Shown here: positions 50,000 through 58,277 of the stretch, one piece after another
How the letters are laid out: every line of letters starts with the position of its first letter
Position numbering within the stretch: the first letter of the stretch is position 1
NCBI RefSeq assembly: GCF_017742215.1
Contig: NZ_JAGHKP010000001.1
Coordinates: forward strand, 1,302,001-1,366,000
Length of the DNA stretch: 64,000 nucleotides
Direction: 5' to 3'
DNA from: Chitinophaga chungangae
GTDB taxonomy: Bacteria > Bacteroidota > Bacteroidia > Chitinophagales > Chitinophagaceae
Translations under genes and position numbers: made by a program
Notes under the pieces: generated by a model
What the model saw: the letters and a program-made list of their open reading frames with translations, nothing else
What the model was told of the DNA's origin: nothing
The model's database searches: none

Positions 50000-52750
50000 T
50001 TAAAAAACATTGTAAGCGAACGTTGCGTAATACACCCCGCCGATGCCCGGGCTGCCGAAGCCGGTGTAATAATATTTATTCGTCAGGTTCGTGGCGCCGA
50101 GCTTGATGCGCGAGCGGGCTTTGGTCAATTTATAACTTACCTGTGCATCCAGCACTACATTCGCGTCTATCGTGCCGCTCGCGAAACCGATGGAATAAAA
50201 GTACGCGGGGCGGTAACGGAGACTGGTGTTGAAAGAAAATACCTGGTTCTTCCCAAAACCCGTATTGCCGAATTCCACGTTGAACTTCCAGTTGGGCGTG
50301 TTGAAATTATTGATCTGGCTGTTGTTCCTGTTTTTGAGAAAATCCGAAGAGAAATTGGCTTTCGCCATGAAGTTGCGGCTGAGGTCCACGCTCACGCTGG
50401 CGGCATATCCGTACGTATTCACTTTTTCCGCGCCGTTATATGCAATATTATAGGAAATATATTTACTGCGCTCCTTAAAGGCCGTAACATCGTCCGTACC
50501 GGGCGTATTGGCCACGTTTACATACCCGATGAAATTTTTCCAGGTGCTGTAATATCCCAGTACGTCTACCAGCACACAGCTGCCGAAAAGACCGGAATAT
50601 CCCAGCTCGAACGCGTCCACGCTCTGCGGTTTGATGTCTCTCGGGTTGAACCGCTCGAGTTTCGAGGGATCGTCGGTCTGCTGGTATTCCGTTACGCTGC
50701 TGAGCAGGTAGGGCGGGTATTCGTCGAATTGGTACTCGCCGTACAATAGCCTGCCCGAGCCGCCGGAAGCGTAGGAATTGTAATCCACCAGCGTGCTTTG
50801 CAGGCTCTGGATGTTGGACGGGAAACTGTACGCGTTCTGGTATGAAAAACGGATGAAATGTTCTTTCGCCACTTCCTGCACGGCGGAAACCCGGGTGGTG
50901 ATGCGCGGTTTTTCGAACAGGGTGTTTTTGTCGTACCGGAAAGCCGCTCCCAGCCTGAGTTTGTTGTCGATCAATTTTTTGGAAAGATGCGCATAGGCGC
51001 TGTATTCCGCCACGTCTATCGGGCCGTTTTTGTCCGGGAAAAGCGTGCCTTTCGAATCGAGCTTGTACATCCGGTAATTCAGTCCGGCGATCAGTTCCAC
51101 CCAGGAAACCAGTTTCGTGAAATTGTACTGGAACTCGGCGTTGTACAGCCTGCTGCGATCGAGGAACAGCGTGCCGCCCTGCGAGGTGGGCAGCCCTGCG
51201 ATGCTGTCTTTGAGCCGGTTGAACGTGGCGCTGCCGGCTTCGGGCCGTCCCTGGTCGGCAAATTGGCGGGCCGCCCAATGGGCTTCGTCAAGACTGCTGC
51301 CTGTGGCCAGCGCCTGCAGCAGCGCGCCGGTGTATTGCGGGTACCAGCCGTCCATGGTGGAAGGGTTGAAACTGGGCTTCCAGGCTTCGTTGAGCAGCTG
51401 CATGGTAGGACTGGCGATGATCGTGTTGCCGGAATTTTCCTGAGAGGTGTACCCGCGCAGGAACCATTGTTCGCTCCTCAGCTCGGCGCGGTACTGGCTG
51501 ATCTTGTAACCGGTGAGCGCGTACCGGGTGTCGTTGCTGTACACGGCGTTGCCGCTGCCGTAAGTGCCGGATACGATGGCTTCCAGCCGGGGCCGGATCT
51601 TGTAACGCACTTCCGCGTTGAGTTTCAGCAGCTTGGCTTCGTTGCTGAGATAACCGTATTCCGGGTAACCGGTGCGCGCCACGTAGTTGGAAGGTTTCTC
51701 CAGCAGCGGATCGATAATGGGCGCCAGCGAAGGGTCTTGCGCAAGAGCGGCTTCCAGGAAAGGATTGATGTCTACGGAAGTTTTGCTGCCGTAGGAGTTC
51801 ACGCCGTTATAATTCGGGTCGGTGTATTTAGTGCCGGTGCTGTTGGTATTGCTGGTGTCCGCAGCCAGCCAGTCTTTGGCGAGGGTGTATTGTACGTTCA
51901 CTTTGAAGGCCAGCTTGTCGTTGATCTTTTTGGCCCAGCGCACCGTCCAGTCGTAATACGGCGAAGGCCCCATGGGGTCGTTGCCTTTTCCTTTTTTGAT
52001 GTGGTTTACGCCTTGTGTGATTTGAAAACTGAGGCCCTGGTATTTAAAGGGGTCTTTGCCCGTCATTACCATGGTGCCGTTCAGCCCGCGCGAGCCGTAC
52101 AGGGCGGAAGACGCGCCGGAGAGCACTTCGAGGTTGTCCACATCCAGCTCGGTAAGCCCGATGGAAGCGCCCAGCGGGAAGTTGAGGCCGGGCGCCTGGT
52201 TGTCCATCCCGTCCACGATCTGCGTGAAATTGGTGTTGCCGCTGGTATTGAAGCCGCGGGTGGTAACGGTGGTGAAGGTGAGGCTCGATGTGGTGATGTC
52301 TACTCCTTTCAGTCCCTGCAGCATGTTGTAATAATTGGTCTGCGCGGAATTGATGATGTCTTTGTTGTCGATCCTTTCGATGGTGACCGGCGATTCGATC
52401 TTGCGTTGTACGTGGCGGCTGGCGGACACGACCACTTCGTTGCCCAGGATGGAGGCGGGCTCCAGCGTTATTTTCAGCGGTTCGGTATTGGTGACGGCAA
52501 TTTCGCGGCTGGTGAAGCCGATGGAGCTGATCACGAGGGTAAGAGGCAGGGGCGCGTGAACGGTGAAACGGAAATTCCCCTGGTCGTTGGTATAATCGCC
52601 GTAGGGGGTGTTTTGGGCTTTGACAGACACGGCGGGGATCACTTCGCCCGTCGTGCTGTTCCGGATGTTGCCGGAGATCACGTGCTGGGCGTTTGCCCCG
52701 GTTATGGCGGCGCAAAAAGCGAAGACTGACAGTAGCATCGTTTTGATCAT
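50000..52750 (-). CDS. TonB-dependent outer-membrane receptor of the beta-helix/cytochrome cluster
   Basis: A 916-residue receptor, first gene of the cluster. Signal peptide about 1-21, carboxypeptidase-regulatory-like domain about 25-105 (ISGNIRNSTTGEVIPAVSV), plug about 110-235 (EVVVSASRHVQRKIESPVTI, NMLQGLKGVDITTSSL, FTQIVDGMDNQAPGL), barrel ending in FAYNVF. No STN domain and no SusD neighbour, so it is not a SusC of the classic type. It probably imports the substrate used by the beta-helix/cytochrome proteins. A set of repeats with a 21-bp period lies just upstream (52825-52877). The promoter -33 is not evident. Confidence 0.9.
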   Translation of the reverse strand: MIKTMLLSVFAFCAAITGANAQHVISGNIRNSTTGEVIPAVSVKAQNTPYGDYTNDQGNFRFTVHAPLPLTLVISSIGFTSREIAVTNTEPLKITLEPASILGNEVVVSASRHVQRKIESPVTIERIDNKDIINSAQTNYYNMLQGLKGVDITTSSLTFTTVTTRGFNTSGNTNFTQIVDGMDNQAPGLNFPLGASIGLTELDVDNLEVLSGASSALYGSRGLNGTMVMTGKDPFKYQGLSFQITQGVNHIKKGKGNDPMGPSPYYDWTVRWAKKINDKLAFKVNVQYTLAKDWLAADTSNTNSTGTKYTDPNYNGVNSYGSKTSVDINPFLEAALAQDPSLAPIIDPLLEKPSNYVARTGYPEYGYLSNEAKLLKLNAEVRYKIRPRLEAIVSGTYGSGNAVYSNDTRYALTGYKISQYRAELRSEQWFLRGYTSQENSGNTIIASPTMQLLNEAWKPSFNPSTMDGWYPQYTGALLQALATGSSLDEAHWAARQFADQGRPEAGSATFNRLKDSIAGLPTSQGGTLFLDRSRLYNAEFQYNFTKLVSWVELIAGLNYRMYKLDSKGTLFPDKNGPIDVAEYSAYAHLSKKLIDNKLRLGAAFRYDKNTLFEKPRITTRVSAVQEVAKEHFIRFSYQNAYSFPSNIQSLQSTLVDYNSYASGGSGRLLYGEYQFDEYPPYLLSSVTEYQQTDDPSKLERFNPRDIKPQSVDAFELGYSGLFGSCVLVDVLGYYSTWKNFIGYVNVANTPGTDDVTAFKERSKYISYNIAYNGAEKVNTYGYAASVSVDLSRNFMAKANFSSDFLKNRNNSQINNFNTPNWKFNVEFGNTGFGKNQVFSFNTSLRYRPAYFYSIGFASGTIDANVVLDAQVSYKLTKARSRIKLGATNLTNKYYYTGFGSPGIGGVYYATFAYNVF

Positions 52751-52824
52751 GGTCAGGGTATTTTGGTTGGAATGGTAGCAGCGATATTAGGGAAAAGGGG
52801 GCTGTGGCGCAGGGGGTAAGGGCC

Positions 52825-52877
52825 GTTCCGGGGTGAAGGGAGGGAGTTGCGGGGTGAAATTTCCCTGCCGGGGTAAA
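52825..52877. promoter_or_regulatory. Three related direct repeats upstream of the TonB receptor cluster
   Basis: GTTCCGGGGTGAA (52825-52837) and GTTGCGGGGTGAA (52846-52858) differ at one base and have an exact 21-bp period. A third copy, CGGGGTAAA (52869-52877), follows at 19 bp, and a weaker GGGGGTAAG lies at 52812-52820. Pairs of 9-bp repeats with about 12-bp spacers suit LytTR-type regulators, and such a gene lies at 53344. Confidence 0.45.
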
Positions 52878-52947
52878 CCGGTGAGCATAACAGGTTGAAT
52901 CCCTGCAATATTGCTGCCGCGGGAAAAAGGAAACAGTGAAGATTTTG

Positions 52948-53304
52948 TTATGCCGGCTGTCCGAAAGTCAGCAGGTTATTGTCGGGGTCAAGCAGGGCGA
53001 ATTCTTTCTGCCCCCAGGGCTTAGCCTCCAATTTCCCGTTGGGATGAATGGTTACCTTATTGTCCAGCAGGGATTTATACAAGGCGTCGATATCGTTTGT
53101 GCGGATATAGACCTGTCCGTAATTTTCTGCCGGGTCAAGCGCTTTAAACTCGAAAAAATGAATGTGGATATTGTCTTTTTCCACCATCAGGTAGCCCGCA
53201 TAGTCGGCATTTCCAAATTCCCGGAAACCTAACTGACCGATGTAGAAGGCCCTTGTTGCGGCTTTGTTGCGCATGGGTAATTTCGGATGTATGGCTGTAA
53301 GCAT
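52948..53304 (-). CDS. VOC family protein, bleomycin-resistance-like
   Basis: A 118-residue single-domain VOC protein: KLPMRNKAATRAFYIGQLGF, YLMVEKDNIHIHFFEFK, GQVYIRTNDIDALYKSLLDN and FALLDPDNNLLTFGQ. The pattern fits the bleomycin/phleomycin-binding branch, whose members act by sequestering ligand rather than by catalysis. Resistance is not implied. It is 39 bp downstream of the LytTR gene on the same strand and may be cotranscribed with it. The 197-bp gap to the TonB receptor holds the direct repeats. Confidence 0.83.
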   Translation of the reverse strand: MLTAIHPKLPMRNKAATRAFYIGQLGFREFGNADYAGYLMVEKDNIHIHFFEFKALDPAENYGQVYIRTNDIDALYKSLLDNKVTIHPNGKLEAKPWGQKEFALLDPDNNLLTFGQPA

Positions 53305-53343
53305 ATTTCTTTTGTGTATCGTAATGCGTTCGTTCCCCTGAAA

Positions 53344-54234
53344 TCAGTCCGGCGTAAACCTTTGCTGGAATTCCGGCAGGTAAGAAGTGGATACCGGCAC
53401 GGCGATTTCGTTCAGCCCGTCAAGCAGCAGCGTATAAGCTTTGCCGTTCTTTTTGAAAAGCAGCACTTTGGAAAGGTTCACCATGTAAGACCGGTGCGCC
53501 CTTCCAAAACCGTAGCCAGCCAGCTGCGGCTCCAGCTTCTTTAGCGAGCTGCGGATCAGTTCCTTTTTCACCGCGCCGCCATTGCGGTAATACACATGCA
53601 CATAATTATCTTCCGCCTTGAGCAGCAGCAGGCTGGAAGGATGCAGCGTCATCGCCAGTTTGTCGTATTCGTCGCGGATATGCAGCTCTTCGGGAATAAC
53701 TGCGGAAGCGGGAACGGGCGCCTGGGCAAGGTGCTTCAGTTTCCCCGCGGCCGCGCGCCCCTGGAACCACAGCAACGCCATGGCATAAGGCAGCGCCATC
53801 ACCCCGAAGCCGTATTTCAGCGTATCCATATATTCCGGCCACGAAAATTCCAGGTAATCGTGCAGGCTCACATTCACCACGTTCACGATCAGCGCCACCA
53901 GCATCACTTCGCCGGTAAACCAGCAGAGGAACTGCATATGCGTGAGCGGCCTTTTCCCCTTCAGCCTCACCAGCCCGAACTGCGAAATACCCATGCCCGC
54001 GATGCCGCACAGCGAAAACGAGGCGAACACCCCGGCCACCGTCAGCGGTCCGCCGCCATACCACTGGTTCATGTTAAAAGGAGAGAAGATGTACATGAAA
54101 AGAAAACTGAACACCCCGCAGAACAGGATCAGGAAAATCCTGTTGCCCACAGGGTCCAGCAGGTGAAAAGGCGCTTTCAGCCAGCCGGGCAGCGCCATGC
54201 CGCCGTTCATCGGGATAGTGAGCGTGTTTTTCAT
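53344..54234 (-). CDS. Membrane-bound LytTR family DNA-binding protein
   Basis: A 296-residue one-component regulator. Four membrane segments occupy about 30-165 (ILFCGVFSFLFMYIFS, VAGVFASFSLCGIAGMG, GEVMLVALIVNVVNV, GVMALPYAMALLWFQ). A linker near 170-195 joins a C-terminal LytTR domain (about 195-290) with SSLLLLKAEDNYVHVYYRNG, KKELIRSSLKKLEPQL, FGRAHRSYMVNLSKVLLFKK and TLLLDGLNEIAVPVSTSYLP. There is no histidine-kinase partner or receiver domain, so it likely senses a membrane signal directly. Repeats at 52825-52877 could be its targets. Convergent with no gene; upstream DUF4846 is divergent. Confidence 0.88.
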   Translation of the reverse strand: MKNTLTIPMNGGMALPGWLKAPFHLLDPVGNRIFLILFCGVFSFLFMYIFSPFNMNQWYGGGPLTVAGVFASFSLCGIAGMGISQFGLVRLKGKRPLTHMQFLCWFTGEVMLVALIVNVVNVSLHDYLEFSWPEYMDTLKYGFGVMALPYAMALLWFQGRAAAGKLKHLAQAPVPASAVIPEELHIRDEYDKLAMTLHPSSLLLLKAEDNYVHVYYRNGGAVKKELIRSSLKKLEPQLAGYGFGRAHRSYMVNLSKVLLFKKNGKAYTLLLDGLNEIAVPVSTSYLPEFQQRFTPD

Positions 54235-54316
54235 GCGCGTGGATTTGCATTTAAGGTAGAATTCTTTTTTGAATTATGAAATTTCTTCCCGTTTGCATCT
54301 TCCTCAAAACGATCCC

Positions 54317-55060
54317 ATGTTCCTGACCGCCTTGTACATTGTTTCGCTCACCACCGGCGCCATCGCCGCGCCGCAGGGTTTCCAGCGCATTCCCCAGCCT
54401 CAAGGCTCCTTCGGCGAATGGCTGCGCAATACTTCCCTCAAACCGAACAACACCGTCTATCTTTTCAACGGTCGCCCCAAAAACAACCAGCAGGCGCAAT
54501 ACGCGGTGCTCGATATTCCCGTGGGCAAACGGGACCTTCAGCAATGCGCGGACGCGGTGATGCGGCTGTACGCTGAATTCCGTTTTTCGAAAGGGGAGTA
54601 CGGCCATATTGTGTTTCATGCCACAGACGGCACGCTGATGGATTATGAAGGCTGGCGCAAGGGCGACCGTTTCGTGCTGTCCGGCAACCGCCTCGTGCGC
54701 AAATGCAGCGCCGCCGCCTGCAATACCCGCGCCTGTTTCGAGCAATACCTCGAAACTGTGTTTGCTTACGCCGGCACGCTTTCGCTCGAACGCGAGCTGA
54801 AACCCGCCACGGAAATAAACCCGGGCGACGTGTTCATCCAGGGCGGCTCGCCCGGCCACGCCGTGATCGTGATGGACGTGGCGCAGAACGCCGGAGGACA
54901 GCGCGTCTTTTTGCTGGCGCAGAGTTACATGCCCGCGCAGGATATCCATATCCTGAAAAATCCCGCTTCTTCCTCGCCATGGTACGGCAACACGCCGCAA
55001 CAGGCGCTGCAAACGCCGGAATGGGACTTCCCCGCAGGGTCGCTGCGGCGTTTCAAATGA
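54317..55060 (+). CDS. DUF4846 family protein
   Basis: A 247-residue exported protein; the start at 54317 gives a hydrophobic leader (MFLTALYIVSLTTGAIAA), whereas an upstream in-frame TTG at 54269 would put a charged segment before it. The DUF4846 signature is visible as QGSFGEWLRNTSLKPNNTVYL split as GSFGEWLRNTSLKP, QCADAVMRLYAEFRF, GHIVFHATDGTLMDYEGWRK cut to IVFHATDGTLMDYE, and INPGDVFIQGGSPGHAVIVM with AQSYMPAQDIHIL. The function of this family is not established. Divergent from the LytTR gene with a short 82-bp gap. Confidence 0.82.
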   Translation: MFLTALYIVSLTTGAIAAPQGFQRIPQPQGSFGEWLRNTSLKPNNTVYLFNGRPKNNQQAQYAVLDIPVGKRDLQQCADAVMRLYAEFRFSKGEYGHIVFHATDGTLMDYEGWRKGDRFVLSGNRLVRKCSAAACNTRACFEQYLETVFAYAGTLSLERELKPATEINPGDVFIQGGSPGHAVIVMDVAQNAGGQRVFLLAQSYMPAQDIHILKNPASSSPWYGNTPQQALQTPEWDFPAGSLRRFK

Positions 55061-55197
55061 CAAACACGTTATACTATTTTAACAAAGCGGGAAAAGTATC
55101 GGAAAGATATACGAAAGCTAAATCCACAGCGAGGGAGCGTTATAGGTGAGCCGGACCTGGTCCGCCCCTGGAACGGGAAAAAAACATCATGCAGGCA

Positions 55198-55228
55198 CAA
55201 AAAAAAGGCCGGTCAAATCTGACCGGCC
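55198..55228 (-). terminator. Rho-independent terminator of the cold-shock gene (minus strand)
   Basis: A 9-bp stem GGCCGGTCA/TGACCGGCC is followed on the minus strand by nine T residues (plus-strand A run 55198-55206). It lies 25 bp beyond the cold-shock gene stop. Confidence 0.9.
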
Positions 55229-55252
55229 CGGTAAACGATATATTAAGCAAGC

Positions 55253-55456
55253 TTAATCGATGCGTCTAACATTAACAGCATTCATGCCTTTCCTTCCTTC
55301 CTGCAGTTCAAACTCCACGCGGTCATCCTGCTGGATCTCATGAATGAGACCATTAACGTGTACAAAGGTTTCTTTTGCTGATTCATCATGTTTGATGAAA
55401 CCGAAACCTTTGGTTTCGTTGAAGAACTTTACAGTTCCTGTGAATTTTTGTTCCAT
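55253..55456 (-). CDS. csp: Cold-shock domain protein
   Basis: A 67-residue single-domain protein. The RNA-binding motifs RNP1 (KGFGFIKHD, about 16-24) and RNP2 (TFVHVNGL, about 30-37) are intact, and the size is that of CspA-type RNA chaperones. The C-terminus ends in AVNVRRID. It binds single-stranded nucleic acid and melts RNA structure in cold or stationary conditions. It is monocistronic, with its own terminator, and is divergent from the CvfB-like gene. TACCTTCG (minus strand, 55491-55484), 28 bp from the ATG, is a candidate -7 element. Confidence 0.95.
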   Translation of the reverse strand: MEQKFTGTVKFFNETKGFGFIKHDESAKETFVHVNGLIHEIQQDDRVEFELQEGRKGMNAVNVRRID

Positions 55457-55483
55457 TGTGTAAAAATTAAAAATAAATGGTCA

Positions 55484-55491
55484 CGAAGGTA
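55484..55491 (-). promoter_or_regulatory. Candidate -7 element of the cold-shock gene
   Basis: TACCTTCG on the minus strand, one base from the TAnnTTTG element, 28 bp upstream of the start codon. No -33 box was seen at the usual distance. Confidence 0.38.
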
Positions 55492-55617
55492 TGATTAATA
55501 ATCTGTTACACCTAATATTAGAAAATACAATTTCCGCGCGCTGTGAAATAGTTGTTTATAGATGTGATATTACGATCATGTGTGCTTTTTCACCTTCCTG
55601 CCCCATTTATTTTATTG

Positions 55618-55625
55618 TACCTTTG
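55618..55625 (+). promoter_or_regulatory. Candidate -7 element of the CvfB-like gene
   Basis: TACCTTTG is an exact match to the Bacteroidota -7 element TAnnTTTG, 21 bp before the ATG at 55647. A -33 TTTG at the usual spacing is not evident. Confidence 0.4.
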
Positions 55626-55646
55626 CGCCAATTATACCAGAAAATC

Positions 55647-56483
55647 ATGATCAGAACGGGTGCTTACAACCTATTAAAAGTGAAAAAAGAAACGGACTTC
55701 GGCGTGTTCCTCGACGGCGGCGACCAGGAGATCCTTCTTCCCAAACGTTATGTGCCCCGCGGCACAAAACCCGGCGACGAGCTGGAAGTATTCCTCTATC
55801 ATGATTCCGAGAACAGGCTCATCGCCACTACAGACAAACCTTTCGGCATCGTGGGCGACATCGTGAGCCTCAAAGCCGTAAGCACTACGCCGCAAGGCGC
55901 TTTCCTCGACTGGGGACTGATGAAAGACCTTTTCGTGCCCAAATCGCAGCAATATTCCACCATGGTCAACGGGCAGGAATACCTCGTGCGCATTTACCTG
56001 GATGAACTCACCGGCCGTGTGGCCGCCACCGAAAAGATCGATCAGTATCTCAGCAATGAAGAACTTACCGTAAAGGAAAAAGACGTGGTGGACCTGGTGA
56101 TCTACCGCCGGACGGACATCGGTTTCGTTTGCATCATCAACAACTTGCACACCGGCATTTTGCATTACAGCGACCAGTTCAAACCGATGGATATCGGCGA
56201 CCGCTTCAAGGGTTTTGTAAAAGCCGTGAAGGAAGGGAATAAAGTGGATGTGGTGGCGGGGCAGTCCGGCTACAAAAAAGTGGAAGACGAAGGCGAGAAA
56301 ATACTGCGGCTGCTGCGCGAGCACGACGGTTACCTGCCTTACCACGACAAGTCCGACCCGGAAGAGATCTACGCGTTTTTCGGCATGAGCAAAAAAACGT
56401 TTAAAATGACGACGGGCAGTTTATACAAACAACAAAAGATCGCTTTCACCAAAACCGGCATCCAGCTGGTGGAAGGCGCGTAA
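55647..56483 (+). CDS. CvfB-like S1 RNA-binding domain protein
   Basis: A 278-residue cytoplasmic protein with tandem OB-fold/S1-like domains: first about 5-65 (LLKVKKETDFGVFLDGGDQE, ILLPKRYVPRGTKPGDELEV), second about 70-140 (GIVGDIVSLKAVSTTPQGAFL cut to SLKAVSTTPQGAFLDWGL, MKDLFVPKSQQ), third about 150-215, and a C-terminal winged-helix-like module (YLPYHDKSDPEEIYAFFGMS, FKMTTGSLYKQQKI). This is the CvfB domain order. Homologues affect virulence gene expression and translation in other bacteria; here it is probably a general RNA-binding factor. The start at 55647 is preferred over the longer frame because a promoter element lies between. First gene of a tight run of genes. Confidence 0.88.
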   Translation: MIRTGAYNLLKVKKETDFGVFLDGGDQEILLPKRYVPRGTKPGDELEVFLYHDSENRLIATTDKPFGIVGDIVSLKAVSTTPQGAFLDWGLMKDLFVPKSQQYSTMVNGQEYLVRIYLDELTGRVAATEKIDQYLSNEELTVKEKDVVDLVIYRRTDIGFVCIINNLHTGILHYSDQFKPMDIGDRFKGFVKAVKEGNKVDVVAGQSGYKKVEDEGEKILRLLREHDGYLPYHDKSDPEEIYAFFGMSKKTFKMTTGSLYKQQKIAFTKTGIQLVEGA

Positions 56484-56494
56484 CAATACACATT

Positions 56495-56875
56495 ATGAAA
56501 GATTTTAAGCAGCATTTCGTGATACCGGCCCCGCCGGAAGAAGTGTACCGCGCGCTCACTTACGCGCCCACCATCCAGCTGTGGACGGGCGACAAGGTGG
56601 AAATGAGCACCGAGCCGGGCTCAGAGTTCTCGCTCTGGGATGGCAGCATTTCCGGGCGCAACCTCGAATTCGAGGAAGGCCGGAAAATCGTGCAGGAATG
56701 GTATTTCGGGGAACAGGAAACCCCTTCCATCGTAACCATTATTTTGCACCCGCATAAAAAAGGCACCTCCGCCGAGCTGAAACACAGCAACATTCCCGAC
56801 GAAGATTTCGACGATATCACGGAAGGCTGGAAAGACGCGTATTTCGGCTCGCTGATCGATTTTTACGAAGAATAG
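56495..56875 (+). CDS. SRPBCC (START-like) domain protein
   Basis: A 126-residue protein of the AHSA1/SRPBCC helix-grip fold: FVIPAPPEEVYRALT, IQLWTGDKVEMS, GSEFSLWDGSISGRNLEFEE cut to FSLWDGSISGRNLE, KIVQEWYFG and the C-terminal helix DDITEGWKDAYFGSLIDFYE. The domain binds hydrophobic ligands or activates Hsp90-like proteins; the role here is unknown. It is 12 bp after the CvfB-like gene and 3 bp before the next gene, so it belongs to the same transcript. Confidence 0.87.
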   Translation: MKDFKQHFVIPAPPEEVYRALTYAPTIQLWTGDKVEMSTEPGSEFSLWDGSISGRNLEFEEGRKIVQEWYFGEQETPSIVTIILHPHKKGTSAELKHSNIPDEDFDDITEGWKDAYFGSLIDFYEE

Positions 56876-56878
56876 GAA

Positions 56879-57358
56879 ATGAAGACCGCCACCATCAACG
56901 AACTGAAAAAGGAACTGGCCGCCGTGCCGCATGCGCAGCTGGTGGAGCTTTGCCTGAGACTGGCCAAATACAAAAAAGAAAGCAAGGAACTGCTCACGTA
57001 TCTTTTGTTCGAATCGCACAGTATCGACGGTTATATCGCCTCCGTGAAAGAGTTCATCGCGCTGGAATTCGATTCCCTTTCCACCACGCACCTGTACCAT
57101 TCAAAGAAAACTTTGCGGAAAATTCTCCGCATCACGAACAAACATATTAGATTTACCGGATCAAAACAGGCTGAAACGGAACTCCTGCTTTTCTTCTGCC
57201 AGAAAATGCGCCGCAGCGGCTTAAAGATCGGCGCCAGCGTTCAGTTGGCGAATCTTTACCAGCAACAGCTGCGCAAGATCGAAAAAGCGATAGAAAACCA
57301 GCACGAAGACCTGCAGTTCGATTACCGTAAACAGCTCGATGCGTTAACATTTATTTAA
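56879..57358 (+). CDS. DUF6155-like protein
   Basis: A 159-residue mostly helical, charged protein. The start TINELKKELAAVPHAQLVEL, the central LAKYKKESKELLTYLLFE and a C-terminal amphipathic helix (YQQQLRKIEKAIENQHEDLQ) resemble the DUF6155 family of Bacteroidota, but recognition is tentative. No membrane segment or signal. It lies 3 bp after the SRPBCC gene and 10 bp before a metallophosphoesterase gene, so an operon is likely. Function unknown. Confidence 0.7.
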   Translation: MKTATINELKKELAAVPHAQLVELCLRLAKYKKESKELLTYLLFESHSIDGYIASVKEFIALEFDSLSTTHLYHSKKTLRKILRITNKHIRFTGSKQAETELLLFFCQKMRRSGLKIGASVQLANLYQQQLRKIEKAIENQHEDLQFDYRKQLDALTFI

Positions 57359-57368
57359 TCCACAACGT

Positions 57369-58226
57369 ATGATCTCCCGCAGAAATTTCCTTGAGATGAC
57401 CCTGAAGGGCATCGTGCTCATCGGTGCAGGCAATACCCTGCAATCCTTTGCCCCCGAAGGTTTCACGCTGCCCGCCAAAAAGAAGGTGAAGTTCCGTTTT
57501 GCGCTCGCGTCTGACGGGCATTACGGCCAGCCTAAAACGCCTTATTACGAAAACCACCAGCGTATGGTGAAGTGGCTGAACAAGGAAAAGAAAGGCCGCG
57601 GCCTGGATATGGCGGTGATCAACGGCGACCTTTTTCACAACGATCCCAAATTCCTGCCCGACGTGAAAGCCACCTGGAGCAAGCTTGCCATGCCCTTCGT
57701 GGTGTCTCACGGCAACCACGACATGATCCCCGAGCCCGAATGGCTCAAAACCTTCGGCACGGCCTGGCACCACGACTTTGAAAAAGAAGATTGCGGTTTT
57801 ATCGTGCTTAACACGGCGGACGTGGAAGGGAAATATATCTGTCCCGACCTGGACTGGACCAAAGCCCGGCTGGACATGTACAAAAACAAAAAACACCTTT
57901 TCGTGATCATGCACATCACACCCATTAAATGGACGGAGCACGGCATCGACTGTCCCGAACTGGTGGAGATGTTCAGCAAACAAGCCAACCTCAAAGCCGT
58001 GTTCCACGGTCACGACCATGCGGAAGACGGCATGAAGGAAAAGGACGGTAAACACTATTTCTTCGACAGCCACATTGCGGGAAGTTGGGGAACGCCTTAT
58101 TACGGCTACCGCGTGGTGGAAGTGCTGGAAGACGGCGAAGTGCTGTGTTACCAGGTGAACCCCGATGTGAAAGAGCCGGTGAACAGTAATATTTTAGCGG
58201 AAACTGGGTCAATTTTGACAAAATAA
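57369..58226 (+). CDS. Metallophosphoesterase, Tat-type signal
   Basis: A 285-residue calcineurin-like phosphoesterase with an N-terminal twin-arginine type signal (ISRRNFLEM at residues 2-10, hydrophobic stretch to about 30). All five metal-binding motifs are present: SDGHYG, NGDLFHND, HGNHDM, MHITP and FHGHDHAEDG. Such enzymes hydrolyse phosphomonoesters or diesters; substrate unknown. Ten base pairs separate it from the DUF6155-like gene and 51 bp from GH31, where a short hairpin (TAAAGGA/TCCTTTA) occurs. Confidence 0.9.
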   Translation: MISRRNFLEMTLKGIVLIGAGNTLQSFAPEGFTLPAKKKVKFRFALASDGHYGQPKTPYYENHQRMVKWLNKEKKGRGLDMAVINGDLFHNDPKFLPDVKATWSKLAMPFVVSHGNHDMIPEPEWLKTFGTAWHHDFEKEDCGFIVLNTADVEGKYICPDLDWTKARLDMYKNKKHLFVIMHITPIKWTEHGIDCPELVEMFSKQANLKAVFHGHDHAEDGMKEKDGKHYFFDSHIAGSWGTPYYGYRVVEVLEDGEVLCYQVNPDVKEPVNSNILAETGSILTK

Positions 58227-58277
58227 AGTGTGTAAAGGAAATCCTTTATACCTTATGCGCAGAAGTTTCCACGAGAT

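Noticed and set aside
55491..55646. A longer frame for the CvfB-like gene
   Set aside because: The 52-residue extension contains a candidate promoter and no domain. The ATG at 55647 gives a normal first S1-like domain.
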